Below are positions 23,875 to 38,115 of a stretch of 64,000 nt of DNA, one piece after another (position 1 is the stretch's first letter; the number at the start of each line of letters is the position of its first letter). Location of the stretch: contig NC_133063.1 in NCBI RefSeq assembly GCF_048771995.1, positions 68,205,514 through 68,269,513 on the forward strand, written 5' to 3'. The notes below the pieces were generated by a model that was not told the origin of the DNA, made no database searches, and saw only the letters and a list, made by a program, of their open reading frames with translations. The stretch comes from Taeniopygia guttata. Its lineage: Eukaryota > Chordata > Aves > Passeriformes > Estrildidae. The translations under genes were made by a program, and so were the position numbers.

Positions 23875-26800
23875 GTGTGATATTTCTTCTGAAATATTTT
23901 GGACCTTAAATGTATGCAGTTTCGTAAAGATGGAATGTGGATTGAGCCCTTCTCTGCTGCACTGCACAAGCTGTTCTCAGGTAAAAGACATCTTCCCTTG
24001 CCTTGGTTCCTGCACTGCTGAGTGGCGCCATGCTTTCTGTTTGTGACCAGTATAGGCTATTGCCACTGGCCAGCAATCTGAATAACTGTTCTGCGAGAAG
24101 GATGCAGTTTGTGACTGTAGAGATCCTTCCAATGTCAGACAATGGCTGTCACTACTGCTCTGTATTCCCAGAGTCTCCATCTATAGCTTAACTTATCTGT
24201 CTCCATGTGAGACATCACTCCGAGATCCATTTTTATTTCATGTGGAGAACCATGGTTTTCCAGTTTGATGTATTCTTGTGGAAGTCTGAATATCATAGTT
24301 AAGGGCTTTTATACAGAATGTTATGCTTATTTATCTTCTGTATAGGGACACTAACCTATATGCTTTTTTCCTTCTGCAGGTGTCATATACTTGTGAACCA
24401 GACAAGGAATCTTCCAGTATCTGTCCATTCCAATAAAATGTAAAATAACAGAATTGCATGTTTGCAAATCCTTGCCTTGTACAAATTTGTCCACAGATTC
24501 TTGCTAGCCCATCATTTACATCCTTTGTCTTTAATTTATGTATTTCCTTCTGCAGAGTTACAGGGACCCATTCCCTTTGTGATTTCTACTGTTCTCAGTA
24601 GGGTTATTCTTGTGAATTAGGGGAGTGACAGCTTTGCTTAGGCTTAGTAGTTTGTTGCAAGTAATATAAACACTCTAGTCTGATCTAGAGTTCCTTGGTG
24701 CATGCAGACAAGTCTGCTGAAGCATTGTCTTGGAACAGCTGTATCCTTTGTTCTTCCTCCAGAAAAAGAGCTGGCTCCTGTGGAATTTGCTTGTTGCAGA
24801 AGTCAGTCATTTTTATACAATTTGGTAATACACAGGCCTATAGTTTTGTCAGACACTTGATTATGAATCTTGAAAAGTAACCTCTTGAAAACAGCATTTT
24901 TTCTGTGTTTAAAATACGACCAGAGCTCTTCTAGGAAGTAACTGATTCTTATAGCTGGCTGCTGATGAAAGGTGCTGTTGTAGCATATGTTGTAGCCTGT
25001 GTACTTTATGGTTAAGATGCAGACTGCTCTGTTTTTGGACTTCACTTTTACTGAGGCACACAGTCATTTTGCAGCTGTTTTGGTGCAAGTTGAAGAACGT
25101 GCAGCTGTTGAATACATTATATTTCATGTCCAAGAGCTGGTGTGATTATGGTTTAAATGTTAGATTTTTTTCCTTCAGTGTTCTCAGTTTTGAATTTCAT
25201 GTATTAGCAATAATAAACCTGGTTTAACTCCATGTCCAGTTCTAGGTGTAGACAAAGAGAAAGCAACCTCAGTGTATGGCATAGATTCTACTTATTTGTC
25301 CCATGTACACTGTCCTTTGTAACCTTGAAAACAGTGTTTTGGGATTTATGGCTATTACTATGCACATGTCTGATTGTAAGATTTTGAGGTGGTGTAATGA
25401 TGACCAAAAATGATCCCAACCAAAAGAAACTCAAAAACTATTGCAAAAGAGGCATTTATAGAAAAGTTTTCTAGGTCTCAACTAGCAGCACCAACAGTCT
25501 TCACAATCTGAGCAAAAATGGGTTTGGTTACAACACCCTAGTTTCCAACAAACTGGTGTCAGTGTCCCTGCAGAGTTAGCAGTAACTGGTGTGTCTGAGG
25601 CAGCCCCAGGAGGGGCTAATTAAATACCTCGACACAGAGTTATGGACTTCCCCCTGCAGGTGGTTCAGTAAGCTCCAGATTAAGGTCTAAGGAAGGGCCA
25701 ACACTAACAGAAAGGCACCATGTTTCCTGCTTTGAAAGCAGATGCTCTCCAGCACTGTTAATCCACTGTCAGGTGCTGCACCTAAATTCATAAGCCTAGT
25801 GAAAAGTCTTTTGGTGGCATTGGATATGTCACATGCTTCACTCTATTTCTGACAACACTTTCTTAGATAATCTGAGAAAATTCCATCAGATTTCTCAAGG
25901 CTGAAATTAAGTTCTGCTTACAAGTTTAAAAGATTAAAAAAAGTTATGCTGAATATTATTATATGTTAAGACAAAGGAATGAGTGTTTAAATATGTTTTC
26001 TGTAAGTCTTTAGGCTTTAATAAAAAAAAAAAGTGATGATTTCTCTTATTAGTGAAGTCTACTCTTCAACCTCCTGCAGTCCAAAGAGGATAGTTTCATG
26101 ACAAAAATCAGACTAAGACTGGGTTTCTTGTGGCAGGTATGTATGCTACAGATCAGAGGTTACCATTCCTTAGCCAAAGCTCACAATTTGCTTGCCAATT
26201 TTTCTGAAGACTTAAATGCCAATGTTGCTACAATGACTTCTCAGAAGACTTTATGCCATCATTCAGCTCAAATGCTCTTGTTGCTCACCCACAGAAGATT
26301 AACTCTTTCCATTGGGGGACAGCCAGTGAATGGGATATGCAATGATACTGCAATGCATGGTAGCATCCATTTTCCTACTGACTTGTCTGCGAACACACAG
26401 AGGACCTGAACCCAAAAGAAGGGCAGAAGTAGAGGCAAATTATTTTGGCAATTGAACTGCTTCCTGCTTCAGCTTCTGAAGACCTTTGATTTCACCACAC
26501 ACCACAGACCGGATTGCTACCTGTTGCCAGATTTCAGCCAGTTCAGGCTGAAATCAAGGATCAGGTTATAATTCCCTAAATTATGTTTCTCAGTAGACAG
26601 CCCTGATGCTGCAGTCAGTGTCTGGGTATGCTTTGAAATATGTCAGCCAAAGAGAACAGCCTGAAGTATTTCCTAACCTCACTCCTCTTATCATCTCATT
26701 GACATTAATGCAGGGACATGGCAGAGGAATACCTTGCTGAGGGGCTCTCACAGAGGATAAAAGGCTGTCTGATCTTTCAGAAGCTGCTTCTCAGAAACTA

Positions 26801-29130
26801 TTTCACCTAAAAGCATGATGTTAGCATCACATGCTAACAAATAATTCAAGAACACTTCAAGGGTTTTCACCTGTGGTTGAAGGGAATGACTGATAGTAGA
26901 GAGCAGAAAAGAGAAGAAAAAAGGGATATGGATTTTGTAAGTTTACAGTCAGAAATTATGGATGCTGTAAGACATATTACCTTTTATTGCATGTATGTTT
27001 CTAATGCTTCTGTTTTTGTTGCTTAATGCACTGAAAAGTGAAATCTCATGTGTAATTCTAAAAACTGCCTTCTTTGTCAGTGCTGCCTTTATTTTGTCAG
27101 CAGGCATGGGTCTACTTCCCAGCAAATGGGACCTGACTCTTGTCTTTCTTTGGAAGAAACTGCATGCAGCTTTGGTGGTTATGTCAGCAGGGGGACTAAC
27201 TACATTCACTAGAGTCAAACATAAACAGTGCCTGAGGACTGATTCTTGGCTGCAAAGATAATCTGTGAAAGAAGTCCTCTCTCCAGTCTTGAAAGTGACA
27301 TTGTCCTAGGTGAAGGAAAGCAAGCACACTGAAAACCAAACTCATGTTTGTTTATTTTTTTTTATTATTTTTTTTTCCCAGTAGAAGTGATATTTAAAAT
27401 CTGGGAGATATTTAGATATTTATCTTAGATTCTGATTTTTTTCAGATATTTTTATTCATACAGTAAAAAGACAACTATTTTTGAAGGCAAACAAGTCCAT
27501 CAGAAGTAGGAGAAGTGTGTATGAAGCTATTATCTTGTCACAGTGGTAAATGGGACAGCTTCTTGGCATAGTGGTAAAGAGGAGTTGACAATGAACTATT
27601 GTGTGGCATATTGTTCTGTGGGACTGAATCTAATATTCTGAAATGTGAGGTTATTGTTTCTGTACTGATGGGAATCTGGATGAGGAAAACATTCTTCAAT
27701 GAGATCATATTCCCTTATTCCTCATATACCTCACAGAGGACATATGTGGGCAAATAAATCGCTACTTGTAGAAGTGCATTTTTTGTTCAAGGTTTCTGCT
27801 TTCCTGACTTTGGACAGGTATATTTTGTTGCATTACATCTGTATATAAAACACTGCTCCTACTACTACATGGTGTCTCTCGTAAATCCTATGTCTGTACA
27901 TAGAAACACTTTTAAATAAAATTTTAATTAAAAATAAGAAGTAAAATATTGCTTGACTATGAATAAAGTATCAGGTCAGTTTATTTCATCTGTGGCCAGG
28001 AAAAGACTCCTTTGGGATTACACCAGTCCTCAAAACACAGTTTTTCTATCCTATTCTAGGCATCTTACTAGATTCCTTGTTAAATGGAGATATTGAATTT
28101 CATTGGGATTCCCAGTGTACTCTGACCTTTTTAAGTAAACCATAATAAAAAGCACAAGTAGAATCTGACACCATAAGGGTATGCCATATCTGGGCCAGCA
28201 GGTGATAGTCTTTGGTATTTGTGGTGACCATCAATCTGTCATTTCTCTACATTGTATATGCCATATCAGAGACATTAGACAAACCAAAACTATCTCAAAC
28301 AATCTCAAATATTAGTAAAATTTCCCACCCTCTCAACTGTTTTTTTTAAAATTAAAAAAATATATTCTCCTGCCAACAAAGAATAATTATTTTCTTTCAA
28401 AGACTCAAGATTGATACCTTATCTGAGTCTGGCACAAACACCTACCTCTTCTTAAACTGTTAAATATTTATTTGTTTCCATTCAAATGCCAGACATAATT
28501 TATTAGAGATTCTTCCAGTCTTTGATGGCTGTGGAAGAGCTTCATGACAATCATATCTCTCCTACATTATGGCTAGGTTTCCATATGACACAATTTCATA
28601 GGTTTATTTTGGGTTTTATCCTGCTTGTCCTGGAATTTGTTATAGTATTGGCATAGATTTTAATAAAAGCAAAACTGGTCATTCTTTGTATTTCATGACA
28701 AGGCTGAAACAAAAAGCATATCTGAAAGCAGAGACCAAAGCATTTAATGGTAAATGATAGCAGATTCATCACCAGGTTAGACACTTGAAATACGGCAGTA
28801 CACTTTGAAAAGTTACAAAACCCATTGCCTACCATTATTCTCTGCAGAGGATCTATTGCATCTGTCTGTCAGTTCACATGTAACTTGAATCTCTTGACAC
28901 AAGGAAAAGGTAAAATAAAACGCTGTGTAAAAATCACTGTGGACTTGCAATGTACCCAAACATGATACTCTAGTTCAAAGAATGGTGTTTGAACCAGACT
29001 ACTGTTACTGACAAACATGTTATTAATGTTCAGCCATCAAATGCTTTTGATTAAAGAGAAAAATCCTGTACCATTAGAGAAAACGGTTTCTCTTTTTTCC
29101 CCCTTATGCTTATGTGGAGGAAAACTGTTT
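23875..29130. other. Unique non-coding stretch, no gene recognised
   Basis: No gene or repeat family is recognised. Open frames reach only 103 codons (26098-26409) and lack known motifs. Low-complexity T/A runs are present at about 27350-27378, along with an A-rich run near 26020. Confidence 0.6.
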
Positions 29131-29146
29131 TATATATATATATATA
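29131..29146. repeat. (TA)8 microsatellite
   Basis: Eight uninterrupted TA units, a short dinucleotide tract likely to vary in length between individuals. Confidence 0.9.
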
Positions 29147-29477
29147 AGATTAATTGCACCTGTGCTATATTTTTATTCTCTTCAGAAATCAAGAAAAAAG
29201 AAACACTGAATTGACTTGATAGTATTTTATCTATAAATGACACAGAAAAATACTCCTTAGCTACAGGAGCTAAGCAAACAATACCTCATGCTGCATGAAG
29301 CATTACATTGAGAATCCCAGCTATGTTCCATATGTCCTTAGGATGACTTTATAAAAACAAAATTAAACCAAATCAAAAAACAAAATACAGAAAACAAGGT
29401 TTGGGCCTGTTTGTCTTAAATAGAAGCCTTTTGAACGTTCTCAGTAATGGGGCTCATTGCTCCATAGATGTTAAGTG

Positions 29478-29536
29478 CCAGATTTTCAAAGGTATTTAGA
29501 GACCTCAGGAGATAGATACTTCAGAATTTTCAGATG
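29478..29536. repeat. Possible ancient amniote interspersed repeat fragment
   Basis: The stretch starting CCAGATTTTCAAAGGTATTT, followed by a diverged ACCT-type block and a second AATTTTCAGATGC, resembles an old palindromic repeat family that is abundant in turtles and crocodilians and relict in birds. The match is from memory and covers about 60 bp, so name and extent are uncertain. If real, it predates the bird radiation. Confidence 0.45.
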
Positions 29537-32212
29537 CAGGAAAACAAATTATGCTTAAGACCTAAGATAATTTCATGCCAGACATCTATCCATCCTGCTC
29601 AGACTGGTTTGAAAATCCAGTGAGCCTGCAGTCACAGCTTAGATCCATAGACACATTTATAACTAATTTGAGTATCCTAGAATTGTCAGCCCTGGTCCAG
29701 AGCTCATGAAAAGCCGAATGTTTGCAGAGGTATGCATCATTCTACATACCCTTGAGCCTGGTGTGTCCTTTTCCCTGTGACTACCAACTGCAGCTCAGGA
29801 TTTTGTGTGTTGAGATTGGCCTGTCCCTTTTGCATGTGTCTTCTCATGTTTTGGGTCCATGATGCTGGATCTAATCTTTACTGGTTCACATATTCTAGGT
29901 TTCCACCTTCAGTTCTCTGTCTAGATGTGTCTCCCAGTACATGCCCCAAAGTGCAAAATTCATTTTCTTCAGCCAGAAGACAAGTGGAGGGGAGGGCATC
30001 AGTTATGAAGAAAAAACTAAGGGAAGAGGCTTTGCCTTATGCAGACCTGCTGGAAGTAGATCTGTCAATGAACCTGCTGTGCATGTGTTTATGTGTGTTG
30101 GTGAGGTTGAGGTCCTCCAAGGGCATAAGGCTTTGATGCATGAAAAGATAAAGTGCATGTATGCTGCAACTCCTGGACACTCCTGAACAAATTTCCACTG
30201 TTTTGTCTTGGAAAGTGGCTGGATCAACAGTGATAAGCCAAACCAAGGGCTGAAAATCCCCAGTCTGCTGGGGGCGGACAAGTAGAGATGAAGGTCATGC
30301 TCTTGTTCTCATTGTGCCTGTAATCAGGCAGATAAAGATCAAACTGCATCATACAAAATCAAGATGCCAGTCATGCATGAAGAGACATAATTACAGACCT
30401 GTGTACCTGTGCAGGATTTGGTTGTAATTTTATTCTTCCAGGACAATCCTGGAAGAGGACTGGCATGTCAGAGAAGGAGGAAATGTCACTTTTTCTTGAA
30501 GATGCTGGTTGCAGTGATAGAATGAAAGAGATTAATATATTCAGTGAAGTTGTTTTTTCCACACGAAGTAGAGTACTTTTTCTTGAGTTACACTTCTTTG
30601 GCTGAGTCAAGCATTTCCTGCGAGGACTGGATGTATTCATGCTCAGGCCCTGATCCTGCAATCTGATCTAACTGGGGGAGTTACGTCTTGTGAAAAGATG
30701 AAAAGCCCTCACAGGATCTCTGCCTAGGTGAAAAGGTCTGCCAGGATAGAACTGATTGCAGAGCTGGAACAAGCAACTGTAAACCAAAACTGACACAGAA
30801 TAAAATACACAGGTAGAACTGTTCCCTTCTCCTCTCCAGTCTTCATTAGATTTTGAAAACCCTCTGTGCTCACAGGGAAATAATTTTTCAATGACTTGTT
30901 CCAACAAACTGTTCAAAGTTTTCTACCTTTTCAGGCTGGTTTTTATTACTTTTTTTTTTTTTTCATTTTTAACTTGGGCAGTGTTCTCCAAACTGCAGAC
31001 AAAGCTGCAATTTGAGAAGTTACTTTCCCTCTGCAAAACAGTTTGCAATTTTTCATTTTGTAAGGAGTTGTAGGCAATCCTAAGGTGGCTTGTGGAGAAT
31101 ATGATAAATTTGCAAGGCATACTGTACTTAGAGAAAAAAGATGGAAAAGTTCCTCCACGCTTATTTTCTCCCCCATTTATAATCATTAGGATTTAAATGC
31201 CCCATACATCTCTGTCATTTAGATAAGAGGCATTGATTGCTTAACTGCTGCACAGACATTTCATACACCTGGTTTTAGATGACATTTCAGGGGTAGAAAG
31301 AGAAGGAAGTACTGTAAAAACTGTTCACAGTTTGCAATGTCAAACTTTATTACATAAAGTCGTAAACAACCCCAATTAGTAGAAAGTGTGTTCATAGTCA
31401 GGGTTTTAAGCCAGTTCATTAAATGTTTCCTGTAGCTGGGCAAGGCATTGAAATAAATAAACTGACCACTGATTTATAATAAAAAACAGTAAAGTTTCAG
31501 AAAATCTTTGCTTTTCCTACTGATTGATTTCTTGTCCAGCAAAGCCTGAGAAAGGGGTTAAGTAGAGGTCTTGAGAGACTACTTGACATCTGCTACACTC
31601 GTGACTTTTTGATCTTTTTTTTTTCCCTTGCTTTGAGGGATCCCTTATAGTAAAGGCCATGTGTGCCTGCGTGTGTTTCACAGAGATGGCTGGGGCTGGG
31701 AGGGGCAGAGTGGCCAGGGGAGCAAAGAAAACAGCTCCTTGATGACAGATCAAATGAAGGAAAAAGAAAAGGAGAAAAGGGATTACATGCTCTGTAATCA
31801 TGATAATAGGAAGGAAAACACTGGGGGTCTCAAGTGTGAAAGCCTTTGTCCAGAGGAATGTACACGTCAAGGATGGTTTGATACTATAAACCAAAAGTCC
31901 CTGAGTACCCTGGAGAGTGGCCCTCGCCCTCTCCTCCATGTGCAAAGGGGAACCCCCCATACCTGTGGTGCATTTCTCCTCCACTATGTGGAGGCTTGGG
32001 ACCCTGAGCAACCATGGGGTCCTGGCAGAGGTCTGAGCACCCAGAGAGGTGAGTGACAAGCCTAGGGCAGGTTGTGGGGGGCCACCTGTCTCCTGGAGAA
32101 AGCCACTGAGCTGGCCTTCTGTTCTGATCATTTCAGAGGATGACATCTCAATTCTCTTATACTTCTTCCTACTGGCCTGTTTTGTTTTTTTTTTTTTTTT
32201 CTCTGCTTCCCT
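29537..32212. other. Mostly unique stretch with two overlapping antisense open frames
   Basis: Nothing is recognised as a gene. The longest non-repetitive open frame of the window is 209 codons at 31517-32146 on the minus strand, overlapped by a 131-codon plus-strand frame at 31661-32056. Neither shows a domain or motif I know, and both sit in a locally GC-richer patch where stops are rarer. CCCTGATCCTGCAA near 30649 echoes an old amniote repeat start but is too short to call. T-runs occur at about 30951-30963 and 32184-32200. Confidence 0.55.
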
Positions 32213-32429
32213 TGTGGTGTTTCACCCTTAGGTGGGTGGCAGCACCCAAAATTTGTAAATGCTTATGGTAAGAGAGAGCCCATAAAAAATCACCAAATTT
32301 TATTAGTAAATACACACTTGGCATGGAAATTAGTTAGTCCCTGACCTACTATATAAGCACAAAGCAGTGGACTTTGGATGAAGGAGTAGGCTGCAAAGGA
32401 TGAGACAAAGGAAAAGAGGAATAAAGAAT

Positions 32430-32430
<1 letters not shown>
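32213..32430 (-). mobile_element. Possible LTR 3' portion, minus strand
   Basis: Read on the minus strand, the order is a TATATAG box (about 32349-32355), a spacer, an AATAAAA poly-A signal (about 32298-32304), then a tail ending in CACCACA at 32213. That order and spacing fit an LTR promoter and R/U5. The U3 side would run into the polypurine satellite beginning about 32430, so its other end is not visible. No matching internal viral sequence or target duplication was found. It could equally be chance AT-rich motifs. Confidence 0.35.
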
Positions 32431-33037
<607 letters not shown>

Positions 33038-33197
33038 ACTGTTTTTTCCCACAGTTTATTACTACCAACCCTCAAACCATCCTTGATTGGCTCCACAGCC
33101 ATTCTGCTATTGGCATTTCAGGAAGATACATTAGCCCTTTATTTTCTGTGATTCTACACCCGTTCACTGCCCCACCAGCCTGTGCCTCCAATAGTTA

Positions 33198-33214
33198 AAA
33201 AAAAAAAAAAAAAG
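33198..33214 (+). repeat. A17 homopolymer
   Basis: A run of about 17 A residues between two unique segments. It could be the tail of a retroposed sequence lying to its left (33040-33197), but that segment is not recognised. Confidence 0.85.
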
Positions 33215-36200
33215 AGGGTTGTTTACAAGAAGGCAATTTGGGTGCTTGGTATCTGGACATCATCACAGGGGCTGTAGCTTGTCTGCCTTGGAGGCACCTG
33301 TTTGTGACATGGGCTCTGAGACCTCCAAGATCCATGAGGAGGCTTCAGTGCATGGGACAGGCTCCTTCCAGCTGTGGCCTGAAGGCACCATGTCTTTCCC
33401 TGAGAGTCCTGGGGTGCCACTGAAAGGTGCTGCTGCTGGGCAGCTGCAGTGTCCATGGACACAGCAGGAAGAAAGTGACGCTTCTTCTCACTGAGCCATA
33501 CATCTTCTTGGGTCACTTTTTCATCTTATGTACTTCCTTGGGAAAAAAGGAGCTAACTTGTTTCCTGTGTCAAGTTCATTGTTTATTCTGACATTTGGTG
33601 AATGAACAACCTGTTTAACTCATTGTTTACCCATCCCTCAAAGACCTTTTCTCCTATTGCTTTCCCTTCCACCTCCTTAGCTGACTGACCTTTATTCCCA
33701 AACTGTATCTCAGAAATCAACTTGATCAACCACTAGCCTCTAGAATCTCACAAATGTGTATGATCAAAATTGTACTCAGGTTTTAACCCAACAGCATGGC
33801 TCCATCTCCAGGTCTGTGACATTAGGATTTACAAAATAAGGAGCAATAAGGTCATCTTCATATGAGCAGAATCTTCAATTTCCTTCTGGTAAACCCACTT
33901 TTTCTTTGAAACAGCTATTTCCCAGAAATGGGTGTATCACAGCTCCTTTTAATGTGGAATTTCCCCAGTCCTCCTTGCTGCAGCTGTGACAGATAGTTGT
34001 GCAAAAGCTGCTGGTCCATGTGCCAGCATCTGGAAGTTGCAGGGTGACAAGCTCAAATGAGAAGTCATCTTGCTTTCATGTGGCACGATTTCTGTAAAGC
34101 TGGGGTCTCCAGTGAGAACTTAAGCTAATCTCACATAGTTTATGAGTGAAAATCCATTTACAATGAGAATGACCCCCACTGACCAAAAATTTAAACAAAT
34201 GCCCTCTGTATGCATTTCCTACAGTGGGGATCAAGTTCCATGGGTATGATGTAAGCAGGCCTCAAACAAGCCTCTCACCTACACACAGAACAGAAATAAT
34301 TTGCAAAGAAAACTGAAATGACAGCCATATGCATGGAATGTTTTATATGCTACAGCCAGGCTTACAGACTCCAAGGAGGAGGATCTTCTGATCTGTCGAT
34401 GTAATTGAAAACAGGTGTCCAACATGCTGCACATAAAGAAGTATACAGGCAATCTGGGAGCTCTCCGGAGATTCTTTCAACTTTTGAAAATATGGAGACA
34501 ACTTCCCAGCCCCAATCCCATCTTCCCCTCCTCCCATAATTCCCATCCTCCCTCTCCTCCCAGAAACGAGGACACTGCTAGGCCATGTTGATGCTGCTGC
34601 ATTTAGAGAAAGAAAATGTGAAAAAGATTAAGAAGGATCCATCAAAATGTCAGCCTGATGTTGAACTGATGGAAAAAAATATTTTCTTATTTCAAGTGTC
34701 TGTCACAATTCAAGTGTCTGGGTGACCTTGTTTTGCAAGTGAAAGCTTTTGACTGTGACCCAGGCATGCTTCCTGTGTCCGACTCTTATTTAGCAAATAA
34801 ACTAAAAGTACTGCCCATATTTGCAGTAAACACCTGATTAGAGTCTACCAGAAGACAAAAAAATACAGCTGGATAATACAGGACCAGATTAAGTTTCCTT
34901 TTTATTTGTTGTCACCAAATGCTCTCAATCTCTTTGAGCTCTAAGGATCGTTAAGTAGATGTTTTAAAATGGTGCAACAGACAACGCAGCTGTATTTCAT
35001 TTCTAGATAATGGATGCAATAATGTAATAACCCAGCTAGATATGTTGACTCATGAGCTAATTTAGGTGTAGATGTTACAGCACTTGTACAGCTGGAAATG
35101 TTGCCATCACACAAATCAGTTGCAGATTTATGGAGTCAGGTCCCTGTCTGCACTAGGAAGAGATGAAAGGCCCCAGTCAAATATAAAAACAAGTTCTTAA
35201 GAGTTATTGTAAGTTTAAGCAGTATTTGAAAATATTTTTTTAACCACAATGCAAACTGTAATATGAACCTGGAATTGCTTAACTATATGGTGATTTGGCA
35301 ATTTTATACATAATGGATTCATAAAACTGAGAACATGGATAAGCACAAAAGAGCACAGTCTATTGTTTAGGAGGTGAGACAGAGGTGAGCATTTTCACTC
35401 CTATTATTTAATTTGATACTGAATTATATCAGTAAAGCTGTCTGGTTCTCTCTTTCCCAGTGTAGATCTCAGGTAGTGGTTTAATGTAGAGGTATATATA
35501 TGTATTAATTATTACTTTAATTGTTCCTGCTTTTTTTCTAGTAGTAAGTTACTACTACTATTAATAACTCCAGGACCTGCTGATATTTGGCCACATGACC
35601 AAATAGAAGGTATAAGAAATCTCCTTTCATCTCCACATGTCCCTGGCACCTCTTGCCTGCTTTGCCTCCTTGGAAGAGGAGTAAAAATTTTTATGCATTT
35701 TCTGAGTATTTTCTGTAATCTCTGGAAAAAAGCAAAAACATAGGCAATTTTGAGGTACTATTATGAAAGTTCTTATCACTAACAGTGTAGCAACATTTAA
35801 ATGTAGGAGTGTATTCCCAACCATTAACTGGTGAGTCACTTTGTGTATGCCTCTTTGTTGGTTGCACTGAAAGTGATGCTAGTGATCAGTTTTCTTGGAG
35901 ATAATTAATGGATGAATCAAAAATAGTTTAAGAAAAACCAGGAAAAATAGGGCTCCTATTTATGAATAGGAATTTATGCCTCAAAGCTAAGTTGGCTAAT
36001 GCCTGCTGAAGCACAAATGCTGACCAAGACTTTTAGTTTTTTTGGGATAGTCATATTAGCTTTCACCCTTCTGACTCTCTGAGGACAAATCATGGTTGAA
36101 TAAAGCCTGTAGCCTCTGACTCATTGCTCTCTTCCCACTATAGTGGTATCTCTTTACAGAAGATGCATGAAAGTATTTTGCACTATGTACTCTGTACATA

Positions 36201-38011
36201 GGCTAAAACTGGCAAGCAATGGCAATGTAGCAACACTGAGAGGTACAAACAGGCAGATGAACAGAGGCTCATCAAAGTACATTTCCTCAGGAAGCAGTCT
36301 AAAACAGTTTCCTTGACTTGTTTCTACCAATCCATCTGTCTTCGCTGGTTTTTCTCATGATGCCTGTTTCAATAACCTTTGAGAAAGATTATACTGAAAA
36401 TAATAATGGGTTAGACCACAGTTTTAAGGATTTTTGAATTATTTTATATGAACCCATTTTAGAAAGTAATTTGGGATCTTTCTGAATCTTACTTACCAGG
36501 AAAAAAGTCAGTTTAGGCTCAGAATTTCCAGACTGGCAAGAAAATGCTAGCCAGACCCTTTTCTTGTGAAAATGGAGCCATATCCGCGGCTGGTATTTGA
36601 TTCAGCAATTTCACAGCAATGAGTCTAATGCAATTTATCTATGGCTTTATAGCATCCAATTTCAGTCACTCCTAAAGAATGCCATCATGAGTTTATTATA
36701 CAGTTGACATAGTTTTCTCTGTGCACATGAGCAAAGGAAACTCTTGGCTAAAGAGAAACTATAGAAAATTAGAATTTGTGTTAGAATTCACCAAATTATA
36801 TATGTATAGATAAATGTACAAACTTAAACACATATTAGAAGAACTTTCTTACTTTTGTTTTTTACTATTGACTATTTACTACTGACCTGTGTTTTTTACT
36901 ATTGACTTGTGTCTGGGTTATTGGAATGATAGCTGATTAAAAAATGTGTACTTAATTGCTGATTGCTGATAGAATGAGCAAAAAACCTTACTCATTAATA
37001 TACAGTAGAGGTAGGACATCTTGGAGTTAAACACTTCGTAAGTGTAAGTTGCAACACATGATTTGGGGAAACCCTGCTTCTTTGACTACAACCAAATGTG
37101 ATGTTATGAACATGTGCAAAGCACAACAAACAGCAAAACTATCCCATTCCATCCATAGGACTACTGTGGAACTGCTTCTTGCATTTTTTTGCAGTGTGAA
37201 GAAACCAGGCTTTTCCTTGGGTACCCCATCTTATTTTAAGGTGGACATGAGTACAGATTTTTGTTCATTTATATCCTCCTTTTTCTTAAATCTTGTCCTT
37301 TTATTTAATATAAGCTATACTTTGACTGGAATTGCCTGGCTGTTTTTCTATTTTTCTATTTGATGTTAGGGAAGGAAAAGCAGTACTTTCTTAAGTCTGG
37401 CTGTACTTTACTGAGAATACTTAGCTGACCAACGAGACAAAGCACAAAAGCAGGGATTTGAAGGAGCACTCCAAAGAGGTTAAAAGGGTGGGTAAAACTG
37501 TGAGTTATAGATATGCAGCAACTGGCCTTAACCTGAAACCGTGTTAGGATGAGTGGTGTGTGTAGAATCACATCAGTTCCAGAACATGGAGTTCAAATCT
37601 ATGATGCTTCAAAGCAACGGTTTCTATTTCAATGCAAATTTGACAATGATAGATGTTAATCACACTCCTTAACGAAGAACCAGAGGCATAAAAGTGAGTA
37701 GTGTGGCATATGAATCCCATAAAATAGAAAAGAACCACATGCAGTAGACATGCTTAACTTCTTGGGAAACCAATCAACACCTCTAAAATGTGGCTACATG
37801 GTAACATACAATACTTCAAAGTTAGCATAGTCTGCACTTAAAACAAAACTGAGTTTTACAAAAATGTCAATTACAACTGCAGGAGAAACAGAGCAGAATT
37901 AGTTGCTGAACTGAAATAGTTTTCTTGATAACAGAAGTGTCAAGAAATAAATTACTAGCTCTGAAAATTAGATTTTTTTTCATTCACCACTATTAAGAGG
38001 GAAAACTGTGT
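33215..38011. other. Unique non-coding stretch, no gene recognised
   Basis: No exon or repeat family is recognised. There is a direct repeat of GTTTTTTACTATTGAC at about 36856 and 36890. A GC-richer patch at 33215-33500 carries overlapping short frames on both strands, none with a known motif. Confidence 0.6.
36856..36906. repeat. Spaced direct repeat in T-rich DNA
   Basis: GTTTTTTACTATTGAC occurs twice about 34 bp apart, with a partial ACTATTTACTACTGAC copy between. This is a local duplication remnant. Confidence 0.75.
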
Positions 38012-38115
38012 GCTCTAACCCTGATCCTGAAAGGGTTTAATTTACCTGCCCAATTTCAGACATGAGTAGTCTCAGTGACTTCAGATGGAGGGTAGTCCTG
38101 CTGAGATCAATGGTG
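38012..38115. repeat. Possible ancient amniote interspersed repeat fragment
   Basis: An AACCCTGATCCTGAAAGGG block is followed by ATGAGTAGTCTCAGTGACTT, a short spacer, and a second TAGTCC-type half before ATCAATGG. This matches, by memory, the layout of an old palindromic repeat family of reptiles and birds (CCTGATCCTGCAA ... GAGTAGTCCCATTGACTTCA ... inverted half). The copy is badly eroded, so the name and limits are uncertain. Confidence 0.5.

Noticed and set aside
37567..37610. TAGAATCACAT as another CR1 3' end
   Set aside because: The following bases do not continue the CR1 tail pattern, so it is a chance match of about 10 bp.
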